A stretch of DNA of 64,000 nucleotides, taken from the NCBI GenBank assembly GCA_009363875.1, contig CM018680.1:66992639-67056638 (forward strand), given 5' to 3'. A program made the translations under genes and the position numbers. The notes beneath the pieces are model-generated. The model did not search any database. It worked only from the letters and a program-made list of their open reading frames with translations, and was not told the origin of the DNA. Shown here piece by piece: positions 1 through 11,344 of this stretch (within the stretch, counting starts at the first letter, position 1; each line of letters starts with the position of its first letter). The stretch is from Mikania micrantha (lineage: Eukaryota; Streptophyta; Magnoliopsida; Asterales; Asteraceae).

Positions 1-1453
1 TCTTACACATTTAGTTTTAAATAAATCCTGAATGAATTTCTTCTTTTGAAAACGTTAAACTACATCTTCGACCTACAGTTGTTGGATTAACTCTTTTTCA
101 ACATAAGAAATGCAAGAATAGTTCATGAATTGTTTCCACCATCCTTTTGATAACCAATATTGTGACTAGTCCAAAATGACATTGTCACTTAAAAATAATG
201 TTCATAAATGTCCATATAAGCTAAAAAATCATTGTTTTCCCGAGACTACGGCGTCTCATACATATATCCGCCACTGCAAACAATGTGTGATTAGCCCACT
301 AGGTAGATTCATTGCCTCTTAGATAGAAAGGTTACATGTCCAAACTAGATCAAAGTTGTTGTTAGTTTGGAGTAGATTAGGAATATAAGCAGGAGTAATG
401 ACGTAATGTTAAAGAAAATATAGTTTGCTTACAATAAATACGCGTACATATATACTGGCAAACATAGTGAAGACATTAAGAAACTCCTACTAATGAAGAG
501 GTATATCAAAAACCATTTCAATTGAACTAGCTATAATAAAACATGAATGTAAAATACATCTGAATTGAATAAATATAACAATAGTAGTTCTAGTTTGCCC
601 CCATCAAGTACATTGTTAGTAGAAACATGAAACTTAGGACTAAAAAAATCAAATTGTGTCTTTTTCGATAGAAAATCAGCAATCTGAAAGGCATGGGTGA
701 CCCGACATGCTTAATAGGTAAGCTAGGACTTGAGGCCCCAAAATCTAACAGCCTCGATTTCTAGCAAATTTTTAATACACGTTGTACTTTTGTTGAATTG
801 ATCCAAAATTAAAACATCAGAGTAAACAGTACAACAATTCTAGACTTTATGATTGATAATTTTGAGTTTTTTGTTAAAAAGTTTAATCGAACATTTATCA
901 AAATTTTCACTCATTTAAAAATAAACTCTTCAATTACTTTTTGATTCTTATAATTATGATTTTTTTTTGTCTTCTTCATCTTAATTAATGTAATATTTTA
1001 ATTTTTTTATTGTATTTATCAATTGAATTTTCTAGTAATTTCTTAAATATTAACTTAACTATATTGATTTCTATTTATATTTGTTTATTCATTTGATATT
1101 TTGATACCGATTACTTCCATTTTTTTGATTTATAATTTTTCACTCATAAATGTTTTTTTTTGAACATTTATTGTATATAAGTTTCTAAAACTATTTATAA
1201 TTGTATGTTTTATCAAAATCTTCAATTGGTAGTTAATATCATAATAATATACGACCTTTTTTAGTTGCACCTTTTTATTTACATTTAATACAATTTTGGT
1301 GCTTATGTTTGCAATTAGGTTGTTAGATATTCGTTATGATATTATTCAAAAAATATTATGTTAGTTGTGTTGTCAACATTTATTAGAAATAAAAACAAAA
1401 TATTTTTTTACTAAAATGGTCAAATTTTATTACTCACTTTGAGCCCCCAAAAT
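1..1453. other. AT-rich intergenic stretch, no gene seen
   Basis: No open frame, exon or element boundary could be supported. The stretch is very AT-rich with homopolymer runs. Phrases resembling gag-less transposon debris (GAGGCCCCAAAA near 731 and GAGCCCCCAAAAT just before 1454) are too short to assign. Confidence 0.5.
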
Positions 1454-2236
1454 TGTCACACCCCGTCAGAAACGACTAATCGCTTCCGGCGGAATAATGA
1501 GGGGCGACGAAATTGAATCATACAGTCATGTCAATTAAAATGCTAAAATCATACAATATAGTAAAAGAATATCTCAACAATTACGATCCAAAAATAAACC
1601 AAAACAAATGAAAAAACTTTTCAAACATAAAAATTAACTAATGCTAGGTCTCGTGTTTCTCCTAGCTTGCACATATCGCACTTGTACTAAGCTTGATTTT
1701 CATTATCTGAAAAACATGCTTAAACGAGTCAACTATAAAATTGAGTGAGATCATAGGTTTTATAAAATCACAATTTGTTTATATAATCAAAACATTTTTT
1801 TTATAATTACAAACATAACAGCGTATGTGTATCTTGTATGCATGCAAAATAGACCGTTCACAAGAAGCCAACAACCAAACCTATGACTGTTCCGCCCCCG
1901 ATGCAATGTCCTAACACTAGACATTGTATATAAATAACATGCGCATAACGTATATTCGTAGCCCTAGCCGGGACAAACGAATGAGATGTCAACCCGGCCA
2001 ATAGATTTATTAACATTATCGTTCACTTTGCTAAGCTAATGGTGGTGTTAATATAACGAGGGACTTATAGATGTGCTATAGTGAAAACCTTAAGCTAGGC
2101 CGTGTGCTCATGCATACATATAATATATAACCATTAACAATAATATTCTAAGTATCCAATAGATACAAATAATAATTTAAATGCAAATATATTTTATAAA
2201 ACATATAACAAATAATTAGTTTTCAAATAATTGGCA
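1454..2236 (-). mobile_element. Old LTR, minus strand, left part (split by the Tekay-type element)
   Basis: The segment starts TGTCACACCCCGTC, the reverse complement of the LTR end GGGTGTGACA used by the other Tekay-type LTRs in this window. It also carries the reverse complement of the TATTCCGCCG phrase seen just before the end of the + strand LTR at 44671. There is no primer-binding site outside the LTR (the flank reads CCCCCAAAAT), so this is a solo LTR or the 3' LTR of a lost element. The sequence resumes after the inserted element at 13484 with the phrase AAGGGGCTATGAAACTCACC, closely matched inside the solo LTR near 48536. Its far end was not found. Confidence 0.6.
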
Positions 2237-2241
2237 AGTAG
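2237..2241. repeat. Target-site duplication AGTAG, left
   Basis: AGTAG directly precedes the LTR start TGTGATAACC and recurs at 13484-13488 directly after the LTR end GTGTGACA. This is a perfect 5-bp duplication, as expected for a Ty3/gypsy integrase. Confidence 0.95.
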
Positions 2242-4390
2242 TGTGATAACCAGGTATGAAGAATTACGTCAGCAACGTATCGAGCACATTTGATCGTTCT
2301 TAAAATCCATGTGTATTTGCTGATCGAAATTAATATGGGATGATAGTATGCGGAAAATGATGAACGTGGGCGAAAACGGTGCGCGAAACGGAGTTACGGA
2401 TTGACCGGAATCGCGAAACGAAGTTTCCGTCGTAAAATAGGTGAAATAGCCCTGGGGCGGTACGCCCCAGGTCGAGGGACAAGTTCAGGCGATGCGTGCG
2501 GGGTTAAAAAGTTTCTGGAAGATCGGTATCATCCGCGCGGTACGCCTGGCATGGGTGCAGGCGGCCAGGCGATGCGCCTGGGGTGGTTTTGTCGGGCAAC
2601 TTGCATAAAAATCAAGTTTTCATCCATATCTTCATTTCTATCCTCTATTTCGACGAAACCAGCTCCCAACTCACGAAAATCTTCATCCAATTCATCATTT
2701 CCTTGCATTTGAAGGCCTCTCGACGTTTAGATCGCATCAAGAGACGTTAAAACAAGTTCTCATCATCATTTCATCCGTTGGAATCCGTCAGATTAGGTAA
2801 TGGTTTATTTTACACCTTCTGGATTGATTGTGAATGATTAAATCTTAGTTTTGAACGTAATGATATAGTTAGGGTTGTTGATTATTGCTTAGATGATGGC
2901 TAGGATTGATTTTGAGTGACAAACTCGAACTGTTAATGGGTAAATCCTTGTTTTGAGCCGTTGTAATGCCTGGTTTGCATGGAATCATAACAATGGTTAT
3001 AATGGTTTAAACCATTTGGTTGTGACTATGTATGTGATTAGTTTGATTAATCGTTAACATGCAACGTGAAAGTTGAGTGTTTTAAACTAATCACAATCAT
3101 TAACATACTCATTGGAACGATTATCTAATGTTTCTGATAACAGTCAGATTAGTATGTTAAACATGGTTGTTAAACATGGTTATTAAACATATTCTAATGC
3201 TACATTGTGATATTCCATGATATTTGGGTAATCAATAACAAGGATTAATCATTCTTAAGCCATTAAACTTTCTAGAGACTACTTTAACATTATGATCAAC
3301 AACATTAACTATTTGGTTAATCTGAGATTATACTGATTAATCAAGTGAGTCATCAACTTAGTATTAGGAACCTGAATCAGTATAGGTTTCTACATTATCA
3401 TACATTGTATGATATTACATTAAGATATGTAATTAAATACTAAACATCAGGTTGATGACTGTCAAGGCAATGTCTTGGACATTGGACGTTCAAAACGATT
3501 TAATTCGCAAGTTAGAACATAAATAACATATCAAACATAAACTAATGCAGAATCTCATCATTAGCACCAGTTGCATGTGTTTCTACAATTGAGACATCAA
3601 GTGAGTTTCGTACAACCCCTTTCTTTTTACTGTTTATAAACATCAGGGTAACTCTGTAAACTGTTTTCTGAACATATGATATGCATCACTGATATCTGTG
3701 TGATTTCATGTGACTTTTTGTGTGATTTCATGGGATTTTGCCGTTAGTAACAACTATCACAGTATCAAAAGTCCTCATTCGTGAACTGTATCTAGTGAAC
3801 CCATGTGCGGCCGAACAGGAACCATTGATAGTACTATTGGCTGACAACCCATTTGCTGGGAGGATTGCATCTTCCCTGGTGTGAATGTTTGGTACCTGTT
3901 TCCATAACAACTTCTTAATGTTAGTGATAGACATTAAGATAATGAGGCAATAAGATATTTACCGACGGGTAGTATCTTCGTGAACAAACAACTGTCCGAA
4001 AGGAACTAGATACGGGTCCCATGGATATCCAGAACTGAACTTTCCGTGAACAATACTTATCATATCATATTGTTTTAACTGAACTGTTGAACTCACCAGC
4101 TTTGTGCTGACATTTCAAACTTAACATTTTTGCAGGGCAGCGGTGATAATACGGTGAGGATGCACGTCACACTTGTGTAATTAAGAAGTTTAGATTGTGT
4201 AATAACTATGTTGTTATATTACTGTATTGACGAAACCTTTGTATGGTATTTATTTTAAGTGAATCTGTGTGCTGTGATATCGGTTCAAGTAAGTCACACC
4301 TCATCTCTGAGACATCACCACTATGCTTCCGCAACCAAAAGAATGAGATGTATGACATCATCTCAGGTGACGAGAGGTGGGGGTGTGACA
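2242..4390 (+). repeat. 5' LTR of the Tekay-type element
   Basis: A 2,149-bp LTR with TG...CA ends (TGTGATAACC...GTGTGACA), nearly identical to 11345-13483. A GC-rich patch around 2449-2580 holds the perfect hairpin CTGGGGCGGTACGCCCCAG and a second CGGTACGCC box, unlike the AT-rich rest. Short open frames inside the LTR are repeated in both LTRs and show no coding signal. Relative to the 3' LTR it carries an extra 13-bp tandem unit near 3163-3180. Confidence 0.95.
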
Positions 4391-4393
4391 GGG

Positions 4394-4406
4394 TGGTGTC
4401 AGAGCC
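4394..4406 (+). other. Primer-binding site (initiator tRNA-Met)
   Basis: TGGTGTCAGAGCC lies 3 bp after the 5' LTR. It matches the usual plant tRNA-iMet primer site TGGTATCAGAGCC with one mismatch. It primes minus-strand DNA synthesis. Confidence 0.9.
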
Positions 4407-4738
4407 ATAGGTTATAGAATTTAGGTGGACTTAGAGACCTAGACTATAACCATAGGCTCGTATAGTGACACAGAGAGCACCGAACATGTTTAACGAACAA
4501 AACTTGTTTTGAATTAAGCCAGGATAATCAGGTGGTACGGATCTCAGTTATGAGTGGCCAGCATAACTGATATTCGCAGCACGTGTGCATTCTAGTTTGA
4601 TTTGATACAAGCAGAACATTTATAACAGTAAACGAATAGTTGTGTTAGGATAGGGAGACGTCTCATATCATGTTATGTTGAATATTTTATTCAATATTTA
4701 TTTCATGGTACTGATCTGGAAATTCTGTTTATACAGCG

Positions 4739-4751
4739 ATGGCAGACCAAG

Positions 4752-4807
<56 letters not shown>

Positions 4808-5561
4808 GTTTCCATATGTTATTGTGGACGATACTCCCAGTTCCAGTTCCGGATCTGACTCAGATCCTTCCGAGGCTGTATCATTAGCATCACACACATC
4901 TGCAGTGCCTCCCATACCACCACTACCTGAGCCAGTACCAATGCCACCACCACCACCAGCACTCCCTGTTATACCTAGTCCTCCCCACTCACCTCCAGCT
5001 GATCCAGTTACTGATAGGAGGCAGAGTATGTCACCCCCTAGAGTACCTGCTTGGGACGGGTTGCGTCGTATGCGGGGTCAAGCCCGTAAAACCACAGGAT
5101 TGCCTCAGCGACATCAGATGGCTCCACGGGATGAGCCACAGGCTGTTCATGAAGTGGGAGAATCCTCCCACCAAGCCGAGTTGCGGGCGCAGGTGCAGCA
5201 GATTTCTCAGGATTTATAGGCTCTGAGACAGGATGTACATCAGCACCATAAACTTCATGAGGACACTCGCCATACTGTACTGGAGATCCTCACTTCTCAC
5301 CTGACCCTTATGGAGCAGGTGAATGTCTTAGGTGCTACTACTCAGGCTTGGAGAGCGACGATGGAGGATCGATTTCGGAAAACCTGGAGACAGGCGCTGG
5401 TAGTTACCTTTTGGCAGGAGGTAGCGTTGTGGAGTGAGAGATGGGTGTACTTGAGGCAGTTTGTGAGCACCATGAGTTTGGAGGCTCGGCTGATGGTGAT
5501 AGCTATAGTGATGGCTGCTATAGCTATAGTGATTTCCTGCTTACCGTTCTTTATACGGTAA
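4739..5561 (+). pseudogene. Extra leader ORF (aORF) between 5' LTR and gag, broken
   Basis: Unrecognised protein in sense orientation upstream of gag. It begins with ATG GCA GAC; an (AT)24 run at 4755-4802 then shifts the frame. The downstream part (from about 4803) reads QRFPYVIVDD followed by a serine/aspartate cluster, a proline-rich stretch, a basic segment RRMRGQARK, a probable coiled coil (about 5150-5330) and a C-terminal hydrophobic helix (IAIVMAAIAIVISCLPFF) ending one Arg before the stop. A TAG at 5217-5219 interrupts the frame where the relative at 47-51 kb reads through. The order suggests a tail-anchored membrane protein, by inference only. Both copies in the window keep the N-terminal pattern, basic segment, coiled coil and anchor, which argues that this was once a coding gene of the element family. 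It is not gag and has no zinc knuckle. Confidence 0.65.
4755..4802. repeat. (AT)24 microsatellite inside the leader ORF
   Basis: Forty-eight bases of pure AT. The related leader ORF on the minus strand has only (AT)5 at the same place (51069-51078), where it encodes Tyr-Ile-Tyr. The expansion changes the reading frame by one base. Confidence 0.95.
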
Positions 5562-5793
5562 GTACGATGAGGGACGTTCATTTTGGTTGTTGTTTGTATA
5601 GACGGATAGGTTGACAGTACGTGATGCATAGGGAAAATTTTGATTGTGAAACAGATTTCCCTTTAATTGGTTTTGATGTTTGGTGTGTTGGTAGCTTATG
5701 TACAAAACTTTAGATTGTAACAAAGTTGATCTAGTGTAATGAAATGGTGGTTTACGTATATTTGTTAGTATCTATTGTGTTGCATGTGTAGGT

Positions 5794-6270
5794 ATATCAA
5801 AGTCCTGTGTGGCAACATTTCAATTGTCTGTGTGACAAACATATCAAAGTCCTGTGTGGCAACATATCAAAGTCCTGTGTGGCAACATTTCAATTGTCTG
5901 TGTGGCAACATTTCAATTGTCTGTGTGACAAACATATCAAAGTCCTGTGTGGCAACATTTCAATTGTCTGTGTGACAAACATATCAAAGTCCTGTGTGGC
6001 AACATTTCAATTGTCTGTGTGACAAACATATCAAAGTCCTGTGTGGCAACATATCAAAGTCCTGTGTGGCAACATATCAAAGTCCTGTGTGGCAACATTT
6101 CAATTGTCTGTGTGACAAACATATCAAAGTCCTGTGTGGCAACATATCAAAGTCCTGTGTGGCAACATTTCAATTGTTTGTGTGGCAACATTTCAAAGTC
6201 CTGTGTGGCAACATTTCAAAGTCCTGTGTGGCAACATTTCAAAGTCCTGTGTGGCAACGTTTCAACGTCC
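5794..6270. repeat. Minisatellite of 23/24-bp units in the element leader
   Basis: Twenty full units plus a partial. Two main variants alternate: one of 23 bp containing TCAAAGTCCTGTGTGGC and one of 24 bp containing TCAATTGTCTGTGTGAC; hybrids of the two occur at the right end. It lies between the leader ORF and gag. Long frames run through it in several registers because the units lack stops; I do not treat them as genes. The related minus-strand element shows no such array at the matching place. Confidence 0.95.
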
Positions 6271-6579
6271 TACATGATCTAATATCCAGAAACATGTAAA
6301 TAATAACATATCTTTATTAATATCACGAAGCAGTGAGCTGAGTGATGATATGACATGTTTTTGAATGTAGGACTAAGTATAACTACAAACATTTGTATAA
6401 TCACGGTTCATTGAGAACATATCGGGATTATGTCAAGTAGTTATACTGTATTTACTATAATCACATTTTCAATTTCATAAAGTTTCAGTATAACTGAATA
6501 TGATTGAATTTATGTGATCAAATGGGTTATATATTTAATGTTCTTGACTGACCTGAGTTTATTGCTTGTGAGCAGAATA
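6271..6579 (+). other. Untranslated leader just before gag
   Basis: AT-rich, no open frame of note. It ends at the gag start codon. Confidence 0.5.
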
Positions 6580-7911
6580 ATGGCTCCCAAACGAGGTCGA
6601 CCGACTAAGAGATCTATCAGGAACATTACTAACTCTGAGCCGAATCAAGTTCCACCAGTAAATACTGAATCAAATCCAGATCCATAGGTTAATCTGGAAA
6701 CAAATGCTGTTCCACCTGTGAACCCGGGAGTGAACACTACTCCACCTGCAGATGCAAGTGGATCTGAAACAAATGAAGCAATGATAGCGCGAATTGTGCG
6801 GGAACAGCTATCTGCTTGTGGTGTCCTAATACAACATCAACCACATGTCACTGCGGGTTCTGGTGGGGACCACGTTCATAACGAACATACTGTTACTGGT
6901 GGCAATGCGGAAACTCATCATACCACTGGTACAACTACAACTGTTCCTGATCCACCACGACAGGGATGTACATATAAGTATTTTGCTTCCTGTAACCCTC
7001 CTACTTTCACTGGTAAGGAAGGAGCGGCTGGGTTGCTAAGGTGGATTGAGGAAATGGAAACCAAATTGAAAATCAGCCAGTGTCTAGAGGAGCATAAAGT
7101 GTCTTATGCTGCCTGTTCTTTCAAAGAATCTGCTTTGACCTGGTGGTATACCCAGGCAAAAACGTTGGGCTCAGCTACAGTTGACTCAATGGGCTGGAAT
7201 GAGTTTAAAACTCTGATTAGATCAGAGTACTGCCCACTCACTGAAATACAAAAGCTCCAGGAGGAATTATGGAATCACACAATGATCGGAGCTGACTGTT
7301 TAGCGTATACTCATCGTTTTCATGAACTCACATGTTTACTTCCCGATATGTTTCCTACTGAAGCAGCATTAATCGAGAAGTATATTAAGGGTTTGGTTCC
7401 CCAGATTTGGGGAATGGTGACTGCAGTAGAACCCACAACCCTTAAACGTGCAATTCTGTTGACCACTAAGCTTACCGATGAGGCGGTAAGGAGTGGGATG
7501 TTGGTAACAAAAACACAGACGGCCGTGGGCCGTAGTGATGTCGGTACCTCAAATGTTTCTAAAGGTACCAAACGAAAGTGGTTTGGCAAATCTAAGGCGA
7601 GAGCTCCGGCTGAGATCAACCAGAGCAAACAAACTGTGAAAAACTACGGTGCTGTTACTCCTGAGAGGAGAAACTATGTTGGGCAGGCACCTAAATGTAC
7701 TCGGTGTTCATTTCATCATACTGGACAGTGCCCTACTTGTGCCAATTGTAATAGAATTGGGCACTACACCAAGTATTGCAACTTACCTGCTCGCCAACCA
7801 AATAAAGCACCACAACAAACCACTCAAACAAACAGGTCGTGTTACAAGTGTGGAAGTCCCGACCATTTGATAAGAAATTGTCCAAACAACAACACCAATC
7901 AGGGAAATTAA
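6580..7911 (+). pseudogene. gag: gag of the Tekay-type element (two in-frame stops)
   Basis: The frame starts at ATG 6580 (MAPKRGRPTK...) and is interrupted at codon 36 by TAG (6685-6687). It then stays open to TAA at 7909-7911. The capsid-like middle (about 6990-7480) carries the retrotransposon Gag pattern with SALTWW. The nucleocapsid part has two zinc knuckles: CTRCSFHHTGQCPTC-type cysteines at about 7699-7790 and CYKCGSPDHLIRNC at about 7840-7881. Gag and pol share one frame, and the TAA at 7909 is the only thing separating them, so the family probably makes a single Gag-Pol. Both stops sit where a glutamine codon differs by one C-to-T change, an inference from context. Confidence 0.9.
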
Positions 7912-10317
7912 GCTAGAGGGAGAGCTTTCCAGATTGGTGCTACCGAGGCGAGACATGATGCTAACATTGTAACTGGTACGTTCTTACTCAACAACCTATA
8001 TGCATCAGTTCTCTTTGATACGGGGGCAGATAAGAGTTTTATCTCTCCTGAATTTGCATTATTACTTGCATTGCCTGCGGTAGAACTAGAAACTCCTTAC
8101 GTTATTGAACTTGCTAATGGCAAGCTAATCAAAACTAACAGTGTTATTCAAGGATGTTCCTTGAATCTGAATGATCATCTTTTCGATATTGACTTACTTC
8201 CTATTGAGCTTGGGAGTTTTGATGTCGTGGTCGGTATGGACTGGCTATCTAATAACCAAGCTGAAGTAATATGTCAGAATAAGGTGATTCGTATTCCTTT
8301 ACTTGACGGTAACACACTGTTAGTTCAAGGTGAACAAGCTGGTAGAAAACTGGGTATCATTTCTTGTATTCAAACGCAGAAGTGTTTACGGAAAGGGTGT
8401 CCGGCCTTTCTAGCATATGTGATCAATAACAGCTCTTCACAAAAACGTATCGAAGATATTCCAGTAGTCAAGGATTTTCCTGATGTCTTTCCAGACGATA
8501 TATCAGGATTACCCCCAGTGAGGCAAGTTGAATTTCGAATTGATCTAATTCCAGGTGCAGCACCTGTGGCTAAAGCTCCTTATCGTTTAGCACCCTCAGA
8601 GATGCAAGAGCTTTCAGGTCAATTGCAGGAACTGTTAGACAAGGGTTTTATTAGACCTAGTTTCTCACCTTGGGGAGCACCAGTCCTTTTTGTGAAAAAG
8701 AAGGATGGATCGTTCAGGATGTGTATTGACTACCGGGAGCTCAATAAATTAACAATCAAAAATCGGTATCCATTACCACGTATAGATGATCTGTTTGATC
8801 AACTTCAAGGCGCTACTTACTTTTCAAAAATTGATTTAAGATCCGGTTATCATCAATTACGAGTGCATGAAGATGATGTTCCTAAAACTGCATTCCGAAC
8901 TCGATACGGACATTATGAATTTCTAGTAATGCCGTTTGGATTAACAAATGCACCTGCAGTTTTCATGGATCTGATGAATCGGGTATGTAGGCCTTACTTG
9001 GATAAGTTTGTGATTGTATTCATTGATGATATTCTTATTTATTCTCGAAGCCAACAAGAACATGCTCAACACTTGAAACTGATCTTAGAACTTTTGGCAC
9101 GTGAAAAATTATACGCCAAGTTCTCCAAGTGTGAGTTCTGGTTACGAGAAGTGCAATTTCTCGGGCATGTAGTGAATCAAGATGGAATTCAGGTGGATCC
9201 CAGTAAGATTAAAGCTGTAGAACAATGGGAAACACCGCGAACCCCAACTGAAATACGTCAATTTTTAGGGCTGGCAGGTTATTACCGTCGATTCATCAAG
9301 AACTTTTCAAAGATAGCCTTGCCATTAACTACATTGACACAGAAAAATCAACAGTTTATATGGGGTTCTCAACAGGAAGAGGCGTTCCAACTGTTGAAAC
9401 AGAAACTCTGCAATGCACCTATTTTGGCATTACCGGAAGGTATCGATAACTTCACAGTGTACTGTGATGCTTCCCGCCAAGGTCTGGGGTGTGTTTTAAT
9501 GCAGAATGATAAAGTGATTGCTTATGCTTCTCGACAGTTGAAAGTACACGAGAAGAACTATACCACTCATGATCTAGAACTTGGTGCAGTGGTGTTTGCA
9601 CTCAAGATTTGGAGACACTATTTGTATGGAACTAAGTGTATTATATACACTGATCACAAAAGTCTTCAACACATTCTAGATCAGAAGATGCTTAATATGC
9701 AACAAAGGCGGTGGGTTGAACTATTGAACGACTATGACTGTGAAATTCGTTATCATCCGGGTAAAGCGAATGTTGTAGCCGATGCTTTAAGTCGCAAGGA
9801 ACGAGTCAAACCGTTACGTGTGAAAGCACTAGGTATGACTATTCAAACCAGTCTAATTCCTCAAATCAAAGAAGCTCAGCAACAAGCTTTACAAACACCG
9901 AACTATCCTGCTGAGGAACTGAAGGGATTAGACAAGAAACTTGAAGTTAAGACTGATGGAATGTTATATTTCAAAAGCCGAATATGGGTTCCTTTATTCG
10001 GTAACACAAGATCAATCATCTTGGATGAGGCACACAAATCCAGGTATTCTATTCATCCAGGTGCTAAAAAAATGTATAAAGATCTTAAAGACTTTTACTG
10101 GTGGCCTGGAATGAAGAAACACATAGCAGAATACGTGGGTCGATGCTTAACCTGTTTAAGGGTTAAGGATGAACATCAACGTCCTTCTGGGTTATTACAA
10201 CAACCGGAGATTCCCATGTGGAAATGGGATCAGATCTCTATGGATTTCATTACTAAATTACCCAGAACATCACATAATCATGACTCTATATGGGTTATCG
10301 TTGATCGCCTTTACTAA
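7912..10317 (+). pseudogene. pol: pol of the Tekay-type element, part 1: protease, RT, RNase H, integrase N-terminus
   Basis: Continues in the gag frame. The aspartic protease motif LFDTGADKSF is at about 8015. Reverse transcriptase (about 8560-9330) has VKKKDGSFRMCIDYR, LPRIDDLFDQL, FSKIDLRSGYHQ, FGLTNAP and the catalytic VFIDDILIYS at about 9019. RNase H (about 9455-9800) has TVYCDAS, LELGAVVFALKIWRHYLYG, YTDHKSL and ADALSRK. The integrase zinc domain (about 10030-10170) has the H-H-C-C pattern ending CLTC, followed by the start of the catalytic core (MDFITKLP). The frame ends at TAA (10315-10317) because of one extra base in the T run at 10310-10312; the integrase continues in another frame. 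Confidence 0.93.
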
Positions 10318-11281
10318 ATCTGCGCATTTCATACCCATCCGAGAGGATTATTCTATGGATCGACTTGCTAAACTCTATGTTAAAGAGATTGTGTCTCGAC
10401 ATGGAGTACCTATTTCTATAATTTCGGATAGAGATAGTCGATTTACATCACGATTTTGGCAAACTCTTCAGAATGCTCTGGGCACGCAAATCAATATGAG
10501 CACAGCTTATCATCCGCAAACTGACGGGCAAACCGAACGAACTAATCAAACTCTGGAAGACATGCTGAGAAGCTGTGTGATTGATTTTAGTGGTAGCTGG
10601 GATGTTCATATTCCACTTGTTGAATTCTCATATAACAACAGCTATCATACCAGTATTCAATGCGCTCCATTTGAAGCACTCTATGGACGCAAGTGTAGAT
10701 CACCTGTCTGTTGGTCAGAGGTAGGTGAAAATCGAATCATAGGCCCAGAACTTATTCAAGAAACAACCGATAAGATTGCACTTATTCAAGAACGAATTAA
10801 AGCTGCTCGCGATCGGCAAAAGAGTTATGCTGATAATCGTCGCAGACCCTTGGAATTTCAAATCGGTGATCTAGTAATGTTGAAAGTCTCACCATGGAAA
10901 GGCATCTTCAGATTTGGGAAGAGAGGTAAACTTTCACCACGATTTGTAGGTCCATTCAAAATTCTTGAAAGAATTGGATCAGTAGCCTACAGACTTGAAT
11001 TACCTCCTGAACTCGGTAACGTTCATGATGTTTTCCATGTATCAAATCTAAAGAAGTGTCTAGCTGATGAAACACTGATTGTACCTCTGAAAGAAATCCA
11101 AATTGATGAGAAACTTCAGTTCAGGGAAGAACCAGTTGAAGTAATGGATCGAGAGGTGAAGGTACTGAAACGCAGTCGCATTCCTATTGTCAAAATTCGA
11201 TGGAATTCACAGCGTGGACCTGAATATACGTGGGAACGTGAAGATCAGATGAAACAGAAATACCCACACCTATTCTCATGA
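10311..11281 (+). pseudogene. pol: pol of the Tekay-type element, part 2: integrase core and chromodomain-like end
   Basis: Frame-shifted continuation of integrase. The core shows KSAHFIP, the second catalytic Asp in ISDRDSRF (about 10425) and the Glu in HPQTDGQTERTNQ (about 10513). The C-terminal part has the GDLVMLKVSPWKG motif (about 10866), GPFKILERIGSVAYRL, VFHVSNLKKC and a chromodomain-like tail (about 11120-11278) ending in a WERED motif and KYPHLFS. All catalytic residues are visible; the only defect seen is the upstream frameshift. The stop is TGA at 11279-11281. Confidence 0.92.
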
Positions 11282-11334
11282 TCAATTGTTATCCGATAAG
11301 TCTTCCCTAAATTTCGAGACGAAATTTTTTTAAC

Positions 11335-11343
11335 AGGAGGAGA
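11335..11343 (+). other. Polypurine tract
   Basis: AGGAGGAGA directly precedes the 3' LTR (one base, C, intervenes). It is the expected plus-strand primer. Confidence 0.85.
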
Positions 11344-11344
11344 C

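Noticed and set aside
2401..2712. Open frame of 103 codons in the 5' LTR (and its twin at 11504)
   Set aside because: Identical in both LTRs, crosses the GC-rich hairpins, no motif; a by-product of base composition.
3728..3934. 68-codon minus-strand frame in the LTR (twin at 12821)
   Set aside because: LTR sequence with no homology or coding signal.
5775..6299. Several overlapping repetitive frames, or a CRISPR-like array
   Set aside because: Units are contiguous without spacers, in a plant retrotransposon; the open frames come from stop-free repeat units.
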